Source: Streptomyces sp. Je 1-369
Lineage (GTDB): Bacteria > Actinomycetota > Actinomycetes > Streptomycetales > Streptomycetaceae
Length of the DNA stretch: 64,000 nucleotides
Direction of reading: 5' to 3'
Assembly (NCBI RefSeq): GCF_026810505.1
Contig: NZ_CP101750.1
Coordinates: 2,571,448 to 2,635,447 of the forward strand
A model generated the notes under the pieces. The model made no database searches. It saw only the letters and a program-made list of their open reading frames with translations, and was not told the origin of the DNA. The position numbers were made by a program, and so were the translations under genes. Below are positions 25,439 to 34,172 of this stretch, one piece after another (position 1 is the stretch's first letter; each line of letters starts with the position of its first letter).

Positions 25439-26464
25439 GTGACCGCACGGCTAGCCGACATCGCAGCCCAGGCGGGGGTCAGCGAAGCGACAGTGAGCCG
25501 CGTGCTCAACGGGAAGCCGGGCGTCGCCGTGGGCACCCGTCAGTCCGTGCTGGCCGCGCTCGACGTGCTGGGCTACGCACGGCCGGTGCGGCTGCGCCGG
25601 CGCAGCGAGGGTCTGGTGGGGCTGATCACGCCGGAGCTGGAGAACCCGATATTCCCCGCGCTCGCGCAGGTCGTCGGGCAGGCCCTGACCCGGCAGGGGT
25701 ACACGCCGGTGCTCGCCACGCAGAGCCCCGGCGGTTCCACGGAGGACGAGCTCACGGAGATGCTCGTCGACCGGGGGGTCGCGGGGATCATCTTCGTCTC
25801 GGGGCTGCACGCGGACACGTCCGCCGACACGCACCGTTACGAACAGCTGCGGGCGCAGGGCGTCCCCTTCGTCCTGGTGGACGGCCACGCGCCGAAGGTG
25901 CAGGCGCCGTCCATCTCGCCGGACGACCGCGCGGCGATGCGCCTCGCGGTGACCCACCTGGTCTCCTTGGGGCACACACGCATCGGGCTCGCGCTCGGCC
26001 CGAAGCGGTTCGTGCCCGTGCAGCGCAAGATCGAGGGGTTCGTCCGCACGATGCGGGAGCAGCTGGACCTCTCCCCCGACACGGTCGAGGCGGAACTGGT
26101 CCAGCACTCCCTGTACTCCCTGGAGGGCGGTCAGGCCGCGGCCTCGGCACTCCTCGACCGCGGCTGCACGGCGGTGGCATGTGCCAGTGACATGATGGCG
26201 CTGGGTGCGATACGGGAGGCGCGGAGGCGCGGCCTGGAGGTGCCGGACGACGTCTCCGTGGTCGGCTTCGACGACTCGCCGCTGATCGCGTTCACCGACC
26301 CGCCGCTGACCACCGTGCGCAAGCCGGTGCCCGCCATGGGCCGGGCCGCGGTGCGCACGCTCCTGGAGGAGATCGGCGGCACGCCCGCGCCGCCCGGCGA
26401 GTTCGTCTTCATGCCCGAACTGGTCGTCCGGGGTTCAACCGCCTCAGGTCCCAGGCGTCCCTAG
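25439..26464 (+). CDS. malR: LacI-family maltose regulator (MalR/Reg1 type)
   Basis: 341 residues. The N-terminal LacI HTH is RLADIAAQAGVSEATVSRVLN with the hinge LDVLGYARPVRLRRRS. The C-terminal periplasmic-binding-protein fold contains LVGLITPELENPIF, FVLVDGHAPKV and SVVGFDDSPLIAF. From memory it closely resembles S. coelicolor MalR over its full length. MalR represses the maltose/maltodextrin genes, with maltose acting as inducer. In S. coelicolor malR is divergent from malEFG; here it follows the glucosidase gene and no malEFG is present in the window. Confidence 0.9.
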   Translation: MTARLADIAAQAGVSEATVSRVLNGKPGVAVGTRQSVLAALDVLGYARPVRLRRRSEGLVGLITPELENPIFPALAQVVGQALTRQGYTPVLATQSPGGSTEDELTEMLVDRGVAGIIFVSGLHADTSADTHRYEQLRAQGVPFVLVDGHAPKVQAPSISPDDRAAMRLAVTHLVSLGHTRIGLALGPKRFVPVQRKIEGFVRTMREQLDLSPDTVEAELVQHSLYSLEGGQAAASALLDRGCTAVACASDMMALGAIREARRRGLEVPDDVSVVGFDDSPLIAFTDPPLTTVRKPVPAMGRAAVRTLLEEIGGTPAPPGEFVFMPELVVRGSTASGPRRP

Positions 26465-26570
26465 CGCCACTCGTGGGACGCGCGCTCCTTCCAGCGGCGT
26501 AGAGAATGCGGTCCGAACCCGACCAGGGGATGATCGGTCGAAGGGTGGGGATCTGGCAGACTCTGTCCCT

Positions 26571-27434
26571 ATGGGTGAGACCACCGTGACGACACTCGAA
26601 GGCCAGGAAAGGGCCGGCGCATCACCCATCGCGGACGAGAAGAACGACCGCAATGGGCGGACCGCGCTGCGTCGTTTCCGCCGCCTCCGCACGCCCCGCC
26701 GCCCCCGCCTCTGGTTCGAGATCCTCCTCATCGGCGTCAGTTACTGGACGTACTCACTGATCCGCAACGCGGTGCCGGAACAGAAGTCCAAGGCGCTGCG
26801 CAACGCGGACTGGATCTGGCGCGTCGAGCACGATCTGGGCATAGCGGTCGAGCGGAGCGTCAACCACGCCGTCGACTCGGTGACCTGGCTCATCGTCGGC
26901 ATGAACTACTACTACGCGACCCTGCATTTCGTGGTCACGCTCGGTGTCCTCGTCTGGCTCTTCCGCAGGCATCCGGGGCGGTACGCGGCCACGCGCCTCG
27001 TCCTCTTCGCCACGACAGCGGTCGCCCTGGTCGGCTACTACTTCTACCCGCTGGCCCCGCCGCGCCTGATGAACGGCACCAGTTTCATCGACACGGTGAT
27101 CGTCCACCAGACGTGGGGCTCGATGGCCTCCGGCGACCTCAAGAACATGTCGAACCAGTACGCGGCGATGCCGTCGATGCACATCGGCTGGTCGCTGTGG
27201 TGCGGCCTCACGATCTTCGCCCTCGCGTCGGTGCCGTGGGCCAAGGTGCTCGGCCTGCTCTACCCCGTCACGACCCTCGTCGTCATCGTGGCCACCGCCA
27301 ACCACTTCTGGCTCGACGCGGTCGGCGGCATGATCTGCCTGGCCTTCGGCTTCGCGGTCGCGCGGCTCTGGTACGGCTCGATGCCGTACGCGCTGCCGCG
27401 CGACGTGCCCGCGCGGGACCGCCTCCCTACTTGA
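26571..27434 (+). CDS. PAP2-like phosphatase / inositol-phosphorylceramide-synthase-like membrane protein
   Basis: 287 residues. A soluble, charged N-terminus (~1-50) is followed by about six membrane spans, first near residues 50-68. The phosphatase motif pair is present as MPSMHIGWSLW (His as nucleophile-relay) and ANHFWLDAVGG (second His with Asp), as in the PAP2_3/AUR1 group that handles lipid phosphates or phospho-headgroups at the outer face of the membrane. The ATG at 26571 has only a weak GGGG upstream. The stop overlaps the convergent DUF4157 gene by 8 bases. Confidence 0.88.
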   Translation: MGETTVTTLEGQERAGASPIADEKNDRNGRTALRRFRRLRTPRRPRLWFEILLIGVSYWTYSLIRNAVPEQKSKALRNADWIWRVEHDLGIAVERSVNHAVDSVTWLIVGMNYYYATLHFVVTLGVLVWLFRRHPGRYAATRLVLFATTAVALVGYYFYPLAPPRLMNGTSFIDTVIVHQTWGSMASGDLKNMSNQYAAMPSMHIGWSLWCGLTIFALASVPWAKVLGLLYPVTTLVVIVATANHFWLDAVGGMICLAFGFAVARLWYGSMPYALPRDVPARDRLPT

Positions 27435-28629
27435 ACGAGTCGTCCCCGTCCCAGTTGACGGTGACGACCTCCGGGGCGAGGCCGTGGATGACGGCGCGGC
27501 CGACGTCCTTCTTGAAGCGCTCGATCAGGTCCTCGATGCCGCCGTGCGGGTACCTGGAATCCAGGGCCGCCAGGAGCGTCTCACGCGGTACGTCGACGGC
27601 GTCGGCGAGGATCTGTGTGTTCTCGGGACGGTTGTTCCAGCCTCCGGCGTTGTTCCGGCCCACGTGGATCGACTCCATGGCCGTGAGGCTGGACGCGCCC
27701 GCTTCATGGATCAGGTTCTGGCCGGCCAGCGGGCGCGCCGTCAGGTGGAAGAGGGAGCCCCTGATCGCCGCCGTGGACGCACCGGTCTTGCGGTTCTGGA
27801 CCTCGCCGCCGCTGGTCAGCATCACGTTGAGGTGGACGGCGAGCCGGGCGGTGGTGCCGCCCGCGGCGACGGTCACCTCCACGGGCCGGGAGATGAGGTT
27901 GTTGCCGCCGTTGTTCCGGCACTCGGGCCCGAACTGGAAGCCGGCGAGCGTACGGTCCTGGCCGACGATGATGTTCAGGAGCCGGTCCCAGTCCACGCGG
28001 GGAGCGGTCTGGGTCTGGGTGCCGGGGACGCGCTGTACGGCGGTCTCGGCGTGGTCGGCGTGCTCGTGCCCGTGCCCGGCAGCCTCGGTGTGGGCCTCGG
28101 GCGCCGGGCCCGAGAGGACCCGGTGGGCGTTGGCCTCGGCCTCGCGCTCGAACCGGTCGGACGGGTCGGAGACCTTGAGGCCCGAGCCGTTGTCGGTACC
28201 CGCGACGGGTCCGTTGCGCTGCTGGATGACGTGCGTCAGCTCGTGCGCGAGCGTGTGCCGGTCCGCTCCCCCGTCGCCGATGACGACGTGGCTGCCGGAG
28301 GTGTAGGCGCGGGCGCCGACCTCCGCCGCCGAGGCCTTCGCGGCGCTGTCGTCGTGCACGCGGACGTCCGAGAAGTCCGCGCCGAGGCGGGCCTCCATGT
28401 CCGTACGCGTGCCCGCGTCGAGGGGGCGCCCGCCGCCGCGGAGCACGTCGTGCACGGAGGACCGCTGCACCGCACGGACGACGGCCGCGTTGCCCGCGCT
28501 GCGCTGCAGGGCGTGGATCTCCTGCGCGGTCATGCTGCCCTCCGCGCGCGACGGCGACGCGGCGCCACGGGCCGGTACGCGGCCGGCGCGCTCCCCCTCG
28601 GCGGGTCGGGCGGTTTCACGGGCACGCAT
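27427..28629 (-). CDS. DUF4157 HExxH protein, possible contractile-injection cargo
   Basis: 400 residues from an ATG with GGAGG 6 bases upstream. The N-terminus carries the LQRSAGNAAVVRAVQR signature (residues ~41-56) common to actinobacterial DUF4157 proteins. The DUF4157 domain (residues ~60-140) contains MEARLGADFSDVRVHDD, ARAYTSGSHVVIG and the zinc motif HELTH (129-133). DUF4157 is the domain most often found on putative cargo of extracellular contractile injection systems. After a His-rich linker (~175-195), residues ~210-400 form a separate domain that I do not recognise, with a Trp/Asn-rich stretch (GGWNNRPENTQ). No injection-system structural genes are in the window. It lies between PAP2 and glnE. 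Confidence 0.8.
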   Translation of the reverse strand: MRARETARPAEGERAGRVPARGAASPSRAEGSMTAQEIHALQRSAGNAAVVRAVQRSSVHDVLRGGGRPLDAGTRTDMEARLGADFSDVRVHDDSAAKASAAEVGARAYTSGSHVVIGDGGADRHTLAHELTHVIQQRNGPVAGTDNGSGLKVSDPSDRFEREAEANAHRVLSGPAPEAHTEAAGHGHEHADHAETAVQRVPGTQTQTAPRVDWDRLLNIIVGQDRTLAGFQFGPECRNNGGNNLISRPVEVTVAAGGTTARLAVHLNVMLTSGGEVQNRKTGASTAAIRGSLFHLTARPLAGQNLIHEAGASSLTAMESIHVGRNNAGGWNNRPENTQILADAVDVPRETLLAALDSRYPHGGIEDLIERFKKDVGRAVIHGLAPEVVTVNWDGDDSFK

Positions 28630-28763
28630 GGGGCCTCCAGGCAGACGGACTCGAACTCTTCCTGAATACGCCATGGGGTGCCCGCCGGGCCAGGTGCGCG
28701 GGGGCAGTGTTCCGCGTCTGATGGGGCAGCGGGGACGGCGCCCGCGTACCTCGGGGCCGCACT

Positions 28764-31757
28764 TCACCCCCCGTAGAACCGCTCCTCCACGACCGCCCGC
28801 GCCCTGCGCGTGATGCGCCGGTAGTCGTCCAGCATGTCACCGACGTGGCCCGTGTCGTAACCCAAGTAACGGGCGACCGCCGCCAGTTCGCGGCCGTCGG
28901 AGGGGAACGTGTCGCCCGCCCTGCCGCGCACCAGCATGACCGCGTTGCGGACGCGGGCCGCCAGGACCCACGCCTCGTCGAGGGTCGCCGCGTCCTGCGT
29001 CGGGATCAGCTCCGCCGCACAGGCCGCGGCCAGGGCCTCGCGGGTACGGGTCGTGCGCAGTCCCGGTTCGGCCCAGCCGTGCTCCAGCTGGAGGAGCTGG
29101 ACGGTCCACTCGACGTCGGAGAGGCCGCCGCGGCCCAGCTTCGCGTTGAGGGTCGGGTCGGCGCCGCGCGGCATGCGCTCCGCCTCCATCCGGGCCTTGA
29201 GACGGCGGATCTCGCGCACCGCGTCCTCGCCGAGGCCCTCCGCCGGGTAGCGCAGTGGATCGACGAGGTCGATGAAGGCGCGCCCGAGCTCGTCGTCGCC
29301 CGCGACGGGTTCGGCCCGCAGCAGCGCCTGGGACTCCCAGACCAGGGACCAGCGGCGGTAGTACGCCTCGTACGAGCCCAGGGTGCGCACCAGCGGGCCG
29401 CTCCTGCCCTCCGGGCGCAGATCAGCGTCGATGAGCAACGGCGGGTCGGCGGAGGGGAGTTGCAGGAGTCGGCGCATCTCGGCGACGACCTTCGCGGCCG
29501 CCTTCGCCGCTTCCTGTTCGTCGGCGCCCTCGCGCGGCTCGTGCACGAACAGGACGTCCGCGTCCGAGCCGTAGCTCAGCTCGTGGCCGCCGAAGCGGCC
29601 CATGCCGATGACGGCGAAGCGGGTGGGCAGCGTGTCGCCCCAGCCCGCGCGGACGACGGCGCGCAGCGTGCCCGCGATGGTGGCGGCCGTCAGGTCCGAC
29701 ACGGCGTCGCCCACCCGGTCCACGAGCGTGCCGGGGTCGGCCTCGGCGGGGCTCTCCTCCGTGCCGTACGAGCCGATGAGGTCACCGGCGGCGGTGCGGA
29801 ACATCTCGCGGCGCCGCACGCCGCGCGCCACCGTCACGGCCTGCTCGGCGCCGTCCGCGCGGCGCACCGCCGCCAGGACCTCCTGGTCCAGGTGGGCGCG
29901 GCCGCGGGGTTCGAGGCCGCCCTGGTCGCCGAGGAGGGCGACGGCCTCGGGGGCGCGCAGCAGCAGGTCGGGGGCGAGGCGGCCGGCGGAGAGGACGCGG
30001 GCGAGGTTCTCCGCCGCCGCGCCCTCGTCCCGCAGCAGCCGCAGGTACCAGGGGGTCTTGCCGAGCGCGTCGGACACCTTGCGGAAGCCGAGGAGACCCG
30101 CGTCGGGGTCGGCGGAATCCGCGAACCAGCCGAGGAGGACCGGCAGCAGGGTGCGCTGGATCGCCGCCTTGCGGCTCACGCCGGACGCCAGCGCCTCCAG
30201 GTGCCTGAGCGCCGCGCTGGGGTCCGCGTAGCCGAGCGCGACGAGGCGTTCGCGGGCCGCCGATGTGCTCAGCCGCGCCTCGCCGGGGGCGAGTTGGGCG
30301 ACGGCGTCGAGCAGCGGGCGGTAGAAGAGCTTCTCGTGGAGGCGGCGCACCACGGAGGTGTGCCGTTTCCAGGCGCGGCTCAGCTCGGTGATCGGCTCGG
30401 TGCGCATGCCGAGGGAGCGGCCGATGCGCCGCAGGTCCGGCTCACCCTCCGGCACGAGGTGGGTGCGGCGCAGTCTGTAGAGCTGGATGCGGTGTTCGAG
30501 GGAGCGCAGGAAGCGGTACGCGTCGTCGAGCTGGGCGGCGTCCACGCGTCCCACGTAGCCGCCCGCGCCGAGTGCCTGCAGGGCGACGAGCGTCGAGCCG
30601 CTGCGGATCGACCGGTCGCTGCGGCCGTGCACCAACTGGAGCATCTGCACGGCGAACTCGACGTCGCGCAGTCCGCCGGGGCCGAGCTTCAGCTCCCGGT
30701 CGACCTCGCCTGCGGGAATGTTCTCGACGACCCTGCGCCGCATCTTCTGCACGTCGGGCACGAAGTTCTCGCGTTCGGCGGCCTGCCAGACGAGCGGTGC
30801 GAGCGCGTCGACGTACTCCTCGCCGAGCGCGAGGTCGCCCGCGACGGGGCGGGCCTTGAGCAGCGCCTGGAACTCCCAGGTCTTCGCCCAGCGCTGGTAG
30901 TACGCGACATGACTGGAGAGCGTGCGCACGAGGGGGCCGTTCCTGCCCTCGGGGCGGAGGTTCGCGTCGACCGGCCAGATGGTGCCCTCGACGTTCGTGT
31001 CGGAGCAGATCCGCATCATGTGCGAGGCGAGGCGGGTCGCGGCCCGCATCGCCTTGTCCTCGTCGGTGCCCTCGGTGGCCTCGCCGACGAAGATGACGTC
31101 GACGTCGGACACGTAGTTCAGTTCGTGGCCGCCGCACTTGCCCATCGCGATCACCGCGAGCCTGCACTGCGCGGCGTCGCCGGGCGCGGCCGCGCGGGCC
31201 TGGGCGAGGGCCGCCCGCAGCGTCGCCGTCGCGAGGTCCGCGAGTTCGGCCGCCGCCTCGGCGACGTCGGTCGTACCGCACACGTCGCGGGCCGCGATGG
31301 AGAGCAGGCAGCGGCGGTAGGCGACGCGCAGCGACTCCGGGTCGGCGGCGTCGGCGAGGCCCCGTTCGAACTCCGCCACGCCGGGGTGCAGGTCTACCGA
31401 CTCGTAGGTGACGAGGACACGCCAGTCCAGGGGGTGCCTGGCCAGGTGGTCGGCGAGGGCCTCGGAGGCGCCGAGCACGCCGAGGAGGCGATCGCGCAGG
31501 GGCTTGGCGGTCACGAGGGTGTCGAGCAGCTCGCGCCGCCCGAGGTCGTCCCCCTGCGCCTCCACGAGCCGGACCAGGCCGAGGAGGGCCAGGTCGGGGT
31601 CGGCGGTGGCGCCGAGCGCGTCCAGGAGCAGCGGGTCGTCGCGCAGGGCGCTCAGCGCGGGGTCGTCGAGGAGCCGCTCCGCGGCGGACGGGTCGGTGAA
31701 GCCGTGCCGCAGCAGCCGCGTAAACGTACTGCTCCGTCGCCCTTGCGGCACCGTCAT
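28764..31757 (-). CDS. glnE: bifunctional glutamine-synthetase adenylyltransferase/deadenylase
   Basis: 997 residues, the normal length. Two nucleotidyltransferase domains are obvious: the N-terminal one with YVSDVDVIFVGEA near residue 215 (deadenylylation half) and the C-terminal one with YGSDADVLFVHEP near 727 (adenylylation half). Each is followed by a GlnD-like helical domain (LRDVEFAVQMLQLVHG and LSDVEWTVQLLQLEHG). It attaches or removes AMP on the regulatory tyrosine of GSI (GlnA) in response to nitrogen state; GSII at 3306 is not a substrate. The start is ATG 31757 with GGAGG 6 bases upstream. Transcribed alone, with a 134-base gap to the DUF4157 gene. Confidence 0.97.
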   Translation of the reverse strand: MTVPQGRRSSTFTRLLRHGFTDPSAAERLLDDPALSALRDDPLLLDALGATADPDLALLGLVRLVEAQGDDLGRRELLDTLVTAKPLRDRLLGVLGASEALADHLARHPLDWRVLVTYESVDLHPGVAEFERGLADAADPESLRVAYRRCLLSIAARDVCGTTDVAEAAAELADLATATLRAALAQARAAAPGDAAQCRLAVIAMGKCGGHELNYVSDVDVIFVGEATEGTDEDKAMRAATRLASHMMRICSDTNVEGTIWPVDANLRPEGRNGPLVRTLSSHVAYYQRWAKTWEFQALLKARPVAGDLALGEEYVDALAPLVWQAAERENFVPDVQKMRRRVVENIPAGEVDRELKLGPGGLRDVEFAVQMLQLVHGRSDRSIRSGSTLVALQALGAGGYVGRVDAAQLDDAYRFLRSLEHRIQLYRLRRTHLVPEGEPDLRRIGRSLGMRTEPITELSRAWKRHTSVVRRLHEKLFYRPLLDAVAQLAPGEARLSTSAARERLVALGYADPSAALRHLEALASGVSRKAAIQRTLLPVLLGWFADSADPDAGLLGFRKVSDALGKTPWYLRLLRDEGAAAENLARVLSAGRLAPDLLLRAPEAVALLGDQGGLEPRGRAHLDQEVLAAVRRADGAEQAVTVARGVRRREMFRTAAGDLIGSYGTEESPAEADPGTLVDRVGDAVSDLTAATIAGTLRAVVRAGWGDTLPTRFAVIGMGRFGGHELSYGSDADVLFVHEPREGADEQEAAKAAAKVVAEMRRLLQLPSADPPLLIDADLRPEGRSGPLVRTLGSYEAYYRRWSLVWESQALLRAEPVAGDDELGRAFIDLVDPLRYPAEGLGEDAVREIRRLKARMEAERMPRGADPTLNAKLGRGGLSDVEWTVQLLQLEHGWAEPGLRTTRTREALAAACAAELIPTQDAATLDEAWVLAARVRNAVMLVRGRAGDTFPSDGRELAAVARYLGYDTGHVGDMLDDYRRITRRARAVVEERFYGG

Positions 31758-31885
31758 GCGAGCCTCCGTTCGATCACTCCTCGGCCCGAGCCTAAGGCCT
31801 CCCCGGCGAACCGGCGCCCGGCCGCCCCGCGACACCCTGCACGAGGCCGCTGACAGGAACTCAACTCCCTGGTGTACTGCGGGCC

Positions 31886-32320
31886 ATGGAATACACACTC
31901 GAAGTGATCCCGCTCCCGGTCAGTGACATCGACCGGGCGAAGCAGTTCTACAGCGACAAGCTCGGCTTCCACGTCGACATCGACACGGAGGTCATGCCGG
32001 GCATGCGCATCGTCCAGCTGACCCCGCCGGGGTCGGGCTGTTCCATCGCGCTTGCCGACACGCTGTGGGACACGATGGACGGACCGACCCCGCCCCCCGG
32101 CTCCTACCAGGGCCTCCAGCTGTGCGTCGCCGACGCCAAGGCCGCACACGCGGAGCTGGTGGCGCGCGGGCTCGACGTCTCGGAGCCGGTGCAGCACGCG
32201 CCGCAGGACGGCGGCACGTTCATGTACTTCAAGGACCCGGACGGCAACGGCTGGGCGATCCAGGAGTACCGGGTGCGGGCGACGACGCCGCTGCGGGAGG
32301 CGATCACGGCGCAGGACTGA
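31886..32320 (+). CDS. VOC-family (glyoxalase/dioxygenase fold) protein
   Basis: 144 residues with two beta-alpha-beta-beta-beta modules: VIPLPVSDIDRAKQFYSDKL opens the first and GLQLCVADAKAAHAELVARG opens the second. The final FMYFKDPDGNGWAIQEYR carries the conserved D-P-D-G-N-x-W/E ending, whose Glu is a usual metal ligand. The fold covers glyoxalases, dioxygenases and resistance proteins; substrate not assignable. Divergent from glnE with 128 bases between the starts. Confidence 0.88.
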   Translation: MEYTLEVIPLPVSDIDRAKQFYSDKLGFHVDIDTEVMPGMRIVQLTPPGSGCSIALADTLWDTMDGPTPPPGSYQGLQLCVADAKAAHAELVARGLDVSEPVQHAPQDGGTFMYFKDPDGNGWAIQEYRVRATTPLREAITAQD

Positions 32321-32355
32321 CGGCCGCCGGGCGGGGCGGGGTGGGGAGGGTCAGG

Positions 32356-32378
32356 GAGGGGCCGCGGGCGCGCCCCTC
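32356..32378. terminator. hairpin between convergent VOC and XRE genes
   Basis: GAGGGGC (32356-32362) pairs with GCCCCTC (32372-32378) around a 9-base GC-rich loop, in the 73-base gap between the two stop codons. Confidence 0.5.
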
Positions 32379-32393
32379 AGAAGGGCGTGTCCC

Positions 32394-33242
32394 CTAGAAG
32401 GGCGGTTCGTCGCTGACCCACCCGCTGGAGCTCTCCAGGGCCGGGAGCGACCCGCCCGCAGGGCGCTCCGCCCACGGGTCCTTCGCGAGCCAGGCACGTT
32501 GCGGGGGCGCTTCCGCCGCAGGCGTGGCGACTCCGAGGTGGCGTACGACCTCGTGTCTGAGGCGCCTCACGTACGCGTCGACGGTCGCCTCGTCGTAACC
32601 GGTGTCCCAGTGCTCATCCGCGAGGACGGGCGTGAAGGATCCGGCGTGGGTCAGCACGAAGACGGACAGCTCCGCCATGTCCTGGAGGGCCAGCTCCTTG
32701 ACCTTCCCCAGGAACTCGTCCACCTCGGGGACGTGCACCACCCTGGCGGTGAGCCCCGAGACGACGGGGAAGTCGGCAGGTCCGACCGTCGCCAGGAACT
32801 GTGCTCCTTGCTGGCGGCGCGACTGCCGGGCCCAGTCGTTCACCCCGTCCGCCTGCACCGGCGTCCGTGCCTGCGCGCGCGCCACGGTACTCAGGCCGTC
32901 GACGACCGTTTCCAGCTCCTCGACCCGTGCGCGCAGCGCCTCCACCTCGGCGGCGAGATCGTTGGACGACGGCCGCCGACGCTCCGAATACGCCCGGACC
33001 CACGCCTCGTGCCACGGCTTCCACGGTTGGCCGCACCCCTCGGTGATGAACCGCTCGAAGGTGTCCTCGCGCGGGCAGGACCGCCCCTTGAACAGCCCCG
33101 AGATCGTGCCCTCGGACAGCTCGCTGCGCTGAGCCACCTGATTCTGCTTCAGCCCGAGCGCCGCGACGAGCGCCTTGGCCGCGGCCGCGAGTCCCGCCAC
33201 GGACGACACCGCGGCCGGGTCTGGCAGCTGCCCCCGCTTCAT
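32394..33242 (-). CDS. XRE-family (helix-turn-helix) regulator
   Basis: 282 residues from ATG 33242 (MKRGQLP). The HTH is GLKQNQVAQRSELSEGTISGLFKGRSCP (residues ~30-57, split as turn and recognition helix), followed by a Trp-rich helix GQPWKPWHEAWVRAY. A coiled-coil-like stretch (AAEVEALRARVEELETVV) near residues 95-112 should mediate dimerisation. The C-terminal ~150 residues are an unknown domain seen in many Streptomyces XRE proteins. A strong dyad lies in its promoter region and is a candidate autoregulatory site. It marks the left edge of the accessory-looking stretch. Confidence 0.85.
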   Translation of the reverse strand: MKRGQLPDPAAVSSVAGLAAAAKALVAALGLKQNQVAQRSELSEGTISGLFKGRSCPREDTFERFITEGCGQPWKPWHEAWVRAYSERRRPSSNDLAAEVEALRARVEELETVVDGLSTVARAQARTPVQADGVNDWARQSRRQQGAQFLATVGPADFPVVSGLTARVVHVPEVDEFLGKVKELALQDMAELSVFVLTHAGSFTPVLADEHWDTGYDEATVDAYVRRLRHEVVRHLGVATPAAEAPPQRAWLAKDPWAERPAGGSLPALESSSGWVSDEPPF

Positions 33243-33295
33243 CCCCTGCACTCCCGCACCCACGCCCCTCCGGAGCGCCCCGCTTCAGAGCACTC

Positions 33296-33330
33296 CACTT
33301 CAGAGTTCAAAGCTTCACCACTCTAAAGTG
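33296..33330. promoter_or_regulatory. operator dyad upstream of the XRE gene
   Basis: CACTTCAGAGT (33296-33306) and ACTCTAAAGTG (33320-33330) are inverse complements except for one base, with a 13-base spacer containing AAGCTT. A further direct copy of CTTCAGAG lies at 33283. It is AT-rich for this genome and is placed 54-88 bases upstream of the XRE start, on the divergent side of the small membrane gene. Confidence 0.55.
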
Positions 33331-33399
33331 AATCCCTCTTCTGAGCAGGCGTTTCACCCAGGATCGTCGCAACTCCGAAGCTGCCGTTCAGGTAGCCCC

Positions 33400-33609
33400 A
33401 TGAACTCTCCCGTTCCTGATGAAGTCATCGGAACGAAGCGATCGACACGGAGGTTCTCGGTGCACGAGGAAATGAGCTTGCGAGCCCTGGTCCTGCTCCT
33501 GGTGGGAGCACTCGGGACGTACGCGGCCCTGCACAACGCGGAGCTGGGGTCGGCACTGGTCGTCGGCGCGAGCCTGGTGACCGTGCTCGTCCTGATCATG
33601 CGCCGGTGA
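33400..33609 (+). CDS. small membrane protein
   Basis: 69 residues. A polar N-terminus (1-26) precedes two apolar segments, LRALVLLLVGALGTYAAL and LGSALVVGASLVTVLVLIM, separated by HNAE, and the protein ends in Arg-Arg. This is a two-helix hairpin typical of small Streptomyces membrane proteins of unknown role. The ATG at 33400 has a weak AGGT upstream. An internal ATG at 33472 would leave only the membrane part. Divergent from the XRE regulator and may share its operator region. Confidence 0.6.
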   Translation: MNSPVPDEVIGTKRSTRRFSVHEEMSLRALVLLLVGALGTYAALHNAELGSALVVGASLVTVLVLIMRR

Positions 33610-33640
33610 GCGCGGGCCCCTCGCGGGGAGCGGGACTCCT

Positions 33641-34075
33641 CTAACTCGGCTTCCAGGCCGCATCGACCCTGAAGGAGACGACAGTGCCACCGAAACGGCT
33701 GGGGCCGGCGCACCACGAGTCGGACAGCGCATCGACCAGGAGCAGACCTCTCCCATGCGCGTCATCCGCGTCGGGGTCACGTCGCCTGACGTCAGCCGGG
33801 AACCCCGGGTTGTGTACGTCGACACCTAGGGCTTCTCCCGCACGCCACCATTCGACGCGCACTCTCCAGGACTCCTCGGCCTCGCCATAGAGGACGGCGT
33901 TCGTCACCAACTCCGAGAGCATCAGGAGGCAGTCGTCGATCGAACACGTCAGGTCGTACGAGGCTGTGAACTTGCGAAACCATCGCCGTGCCCGAGCCAC
34001 GGACTCGGGCACGGGATACAGGGTCATGCCCCCGAGCGGGCAAGCCTCCTCCGGACGACCACACACATCCGTCAT
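33641..34075 (-). CDS. RsbW-like ATP-binding protein (anti-sigma regulatory type)
   Basis: 144 residues from ATG 34075 with AAAGGAG 9 bases upstream. It is a stand-alone HATPase_c_2 domain: the N box is LSELVTNAVLYG (around residue 62), the G1 region is VDVHNPG and the G2 region is AHGRGLLLVDALSD. There is no kinase phosphoacceptor. Streptomyces has dozens of these proteins; some are anti-sigma factors/kinases. Its promoter carries two copies of the GntR-type palindrome AGTGGC-N4-GCCACT, so it is probably controlled by the GntR regulator encoded next upstream. Confidence 0.88.
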   Translation of the reverse strand: MTDVCGRPEEACPLGGMTLYPVPESVARARRWFRKFTASYDLTCSIDDCLLMLSELVTNAVLYGEAEESWRVRVEWWRAGEALGVDVHNPGFPADVRRRDPDADDAHGRGLLLVDALSDSWCAGPSRFGGTVVSFRVDAAWKPS

Positions 34076-34094
34076 GAGCACCACTCCTTTGTGA

Positions 34095-34134
34095 AGTGGC
34101 CTTAGCCACTTACTGGATAGTGGCATTGGCCACT
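34095..34134. promoter_or_regulatory. two GntR-type operators before the ATPase gene
   Basis: AGTGGCCTTAGCCACT (34095-34110) and AGTGGCATTGGCCACT (34119-34134) are both perfect 6-4-6 palindromes with centres 24 bases apart. They lie 20-59 bases upstream of the start codon of the RsbW-like gene, in the gap behind the GntR stop codon. Confidence 0.75.
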
Positions 34135-34172
34135 TGAGGCCACAAGCGGTTGGCGCCGAGGGACGGGATTCT

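Noticed and set aside
28845..31853. Long plus-strand frame opposite glnE
   Set aside because: No motifs, and the opposite strand encodes full-length GlnE with both nucleotidyltransferase domains.
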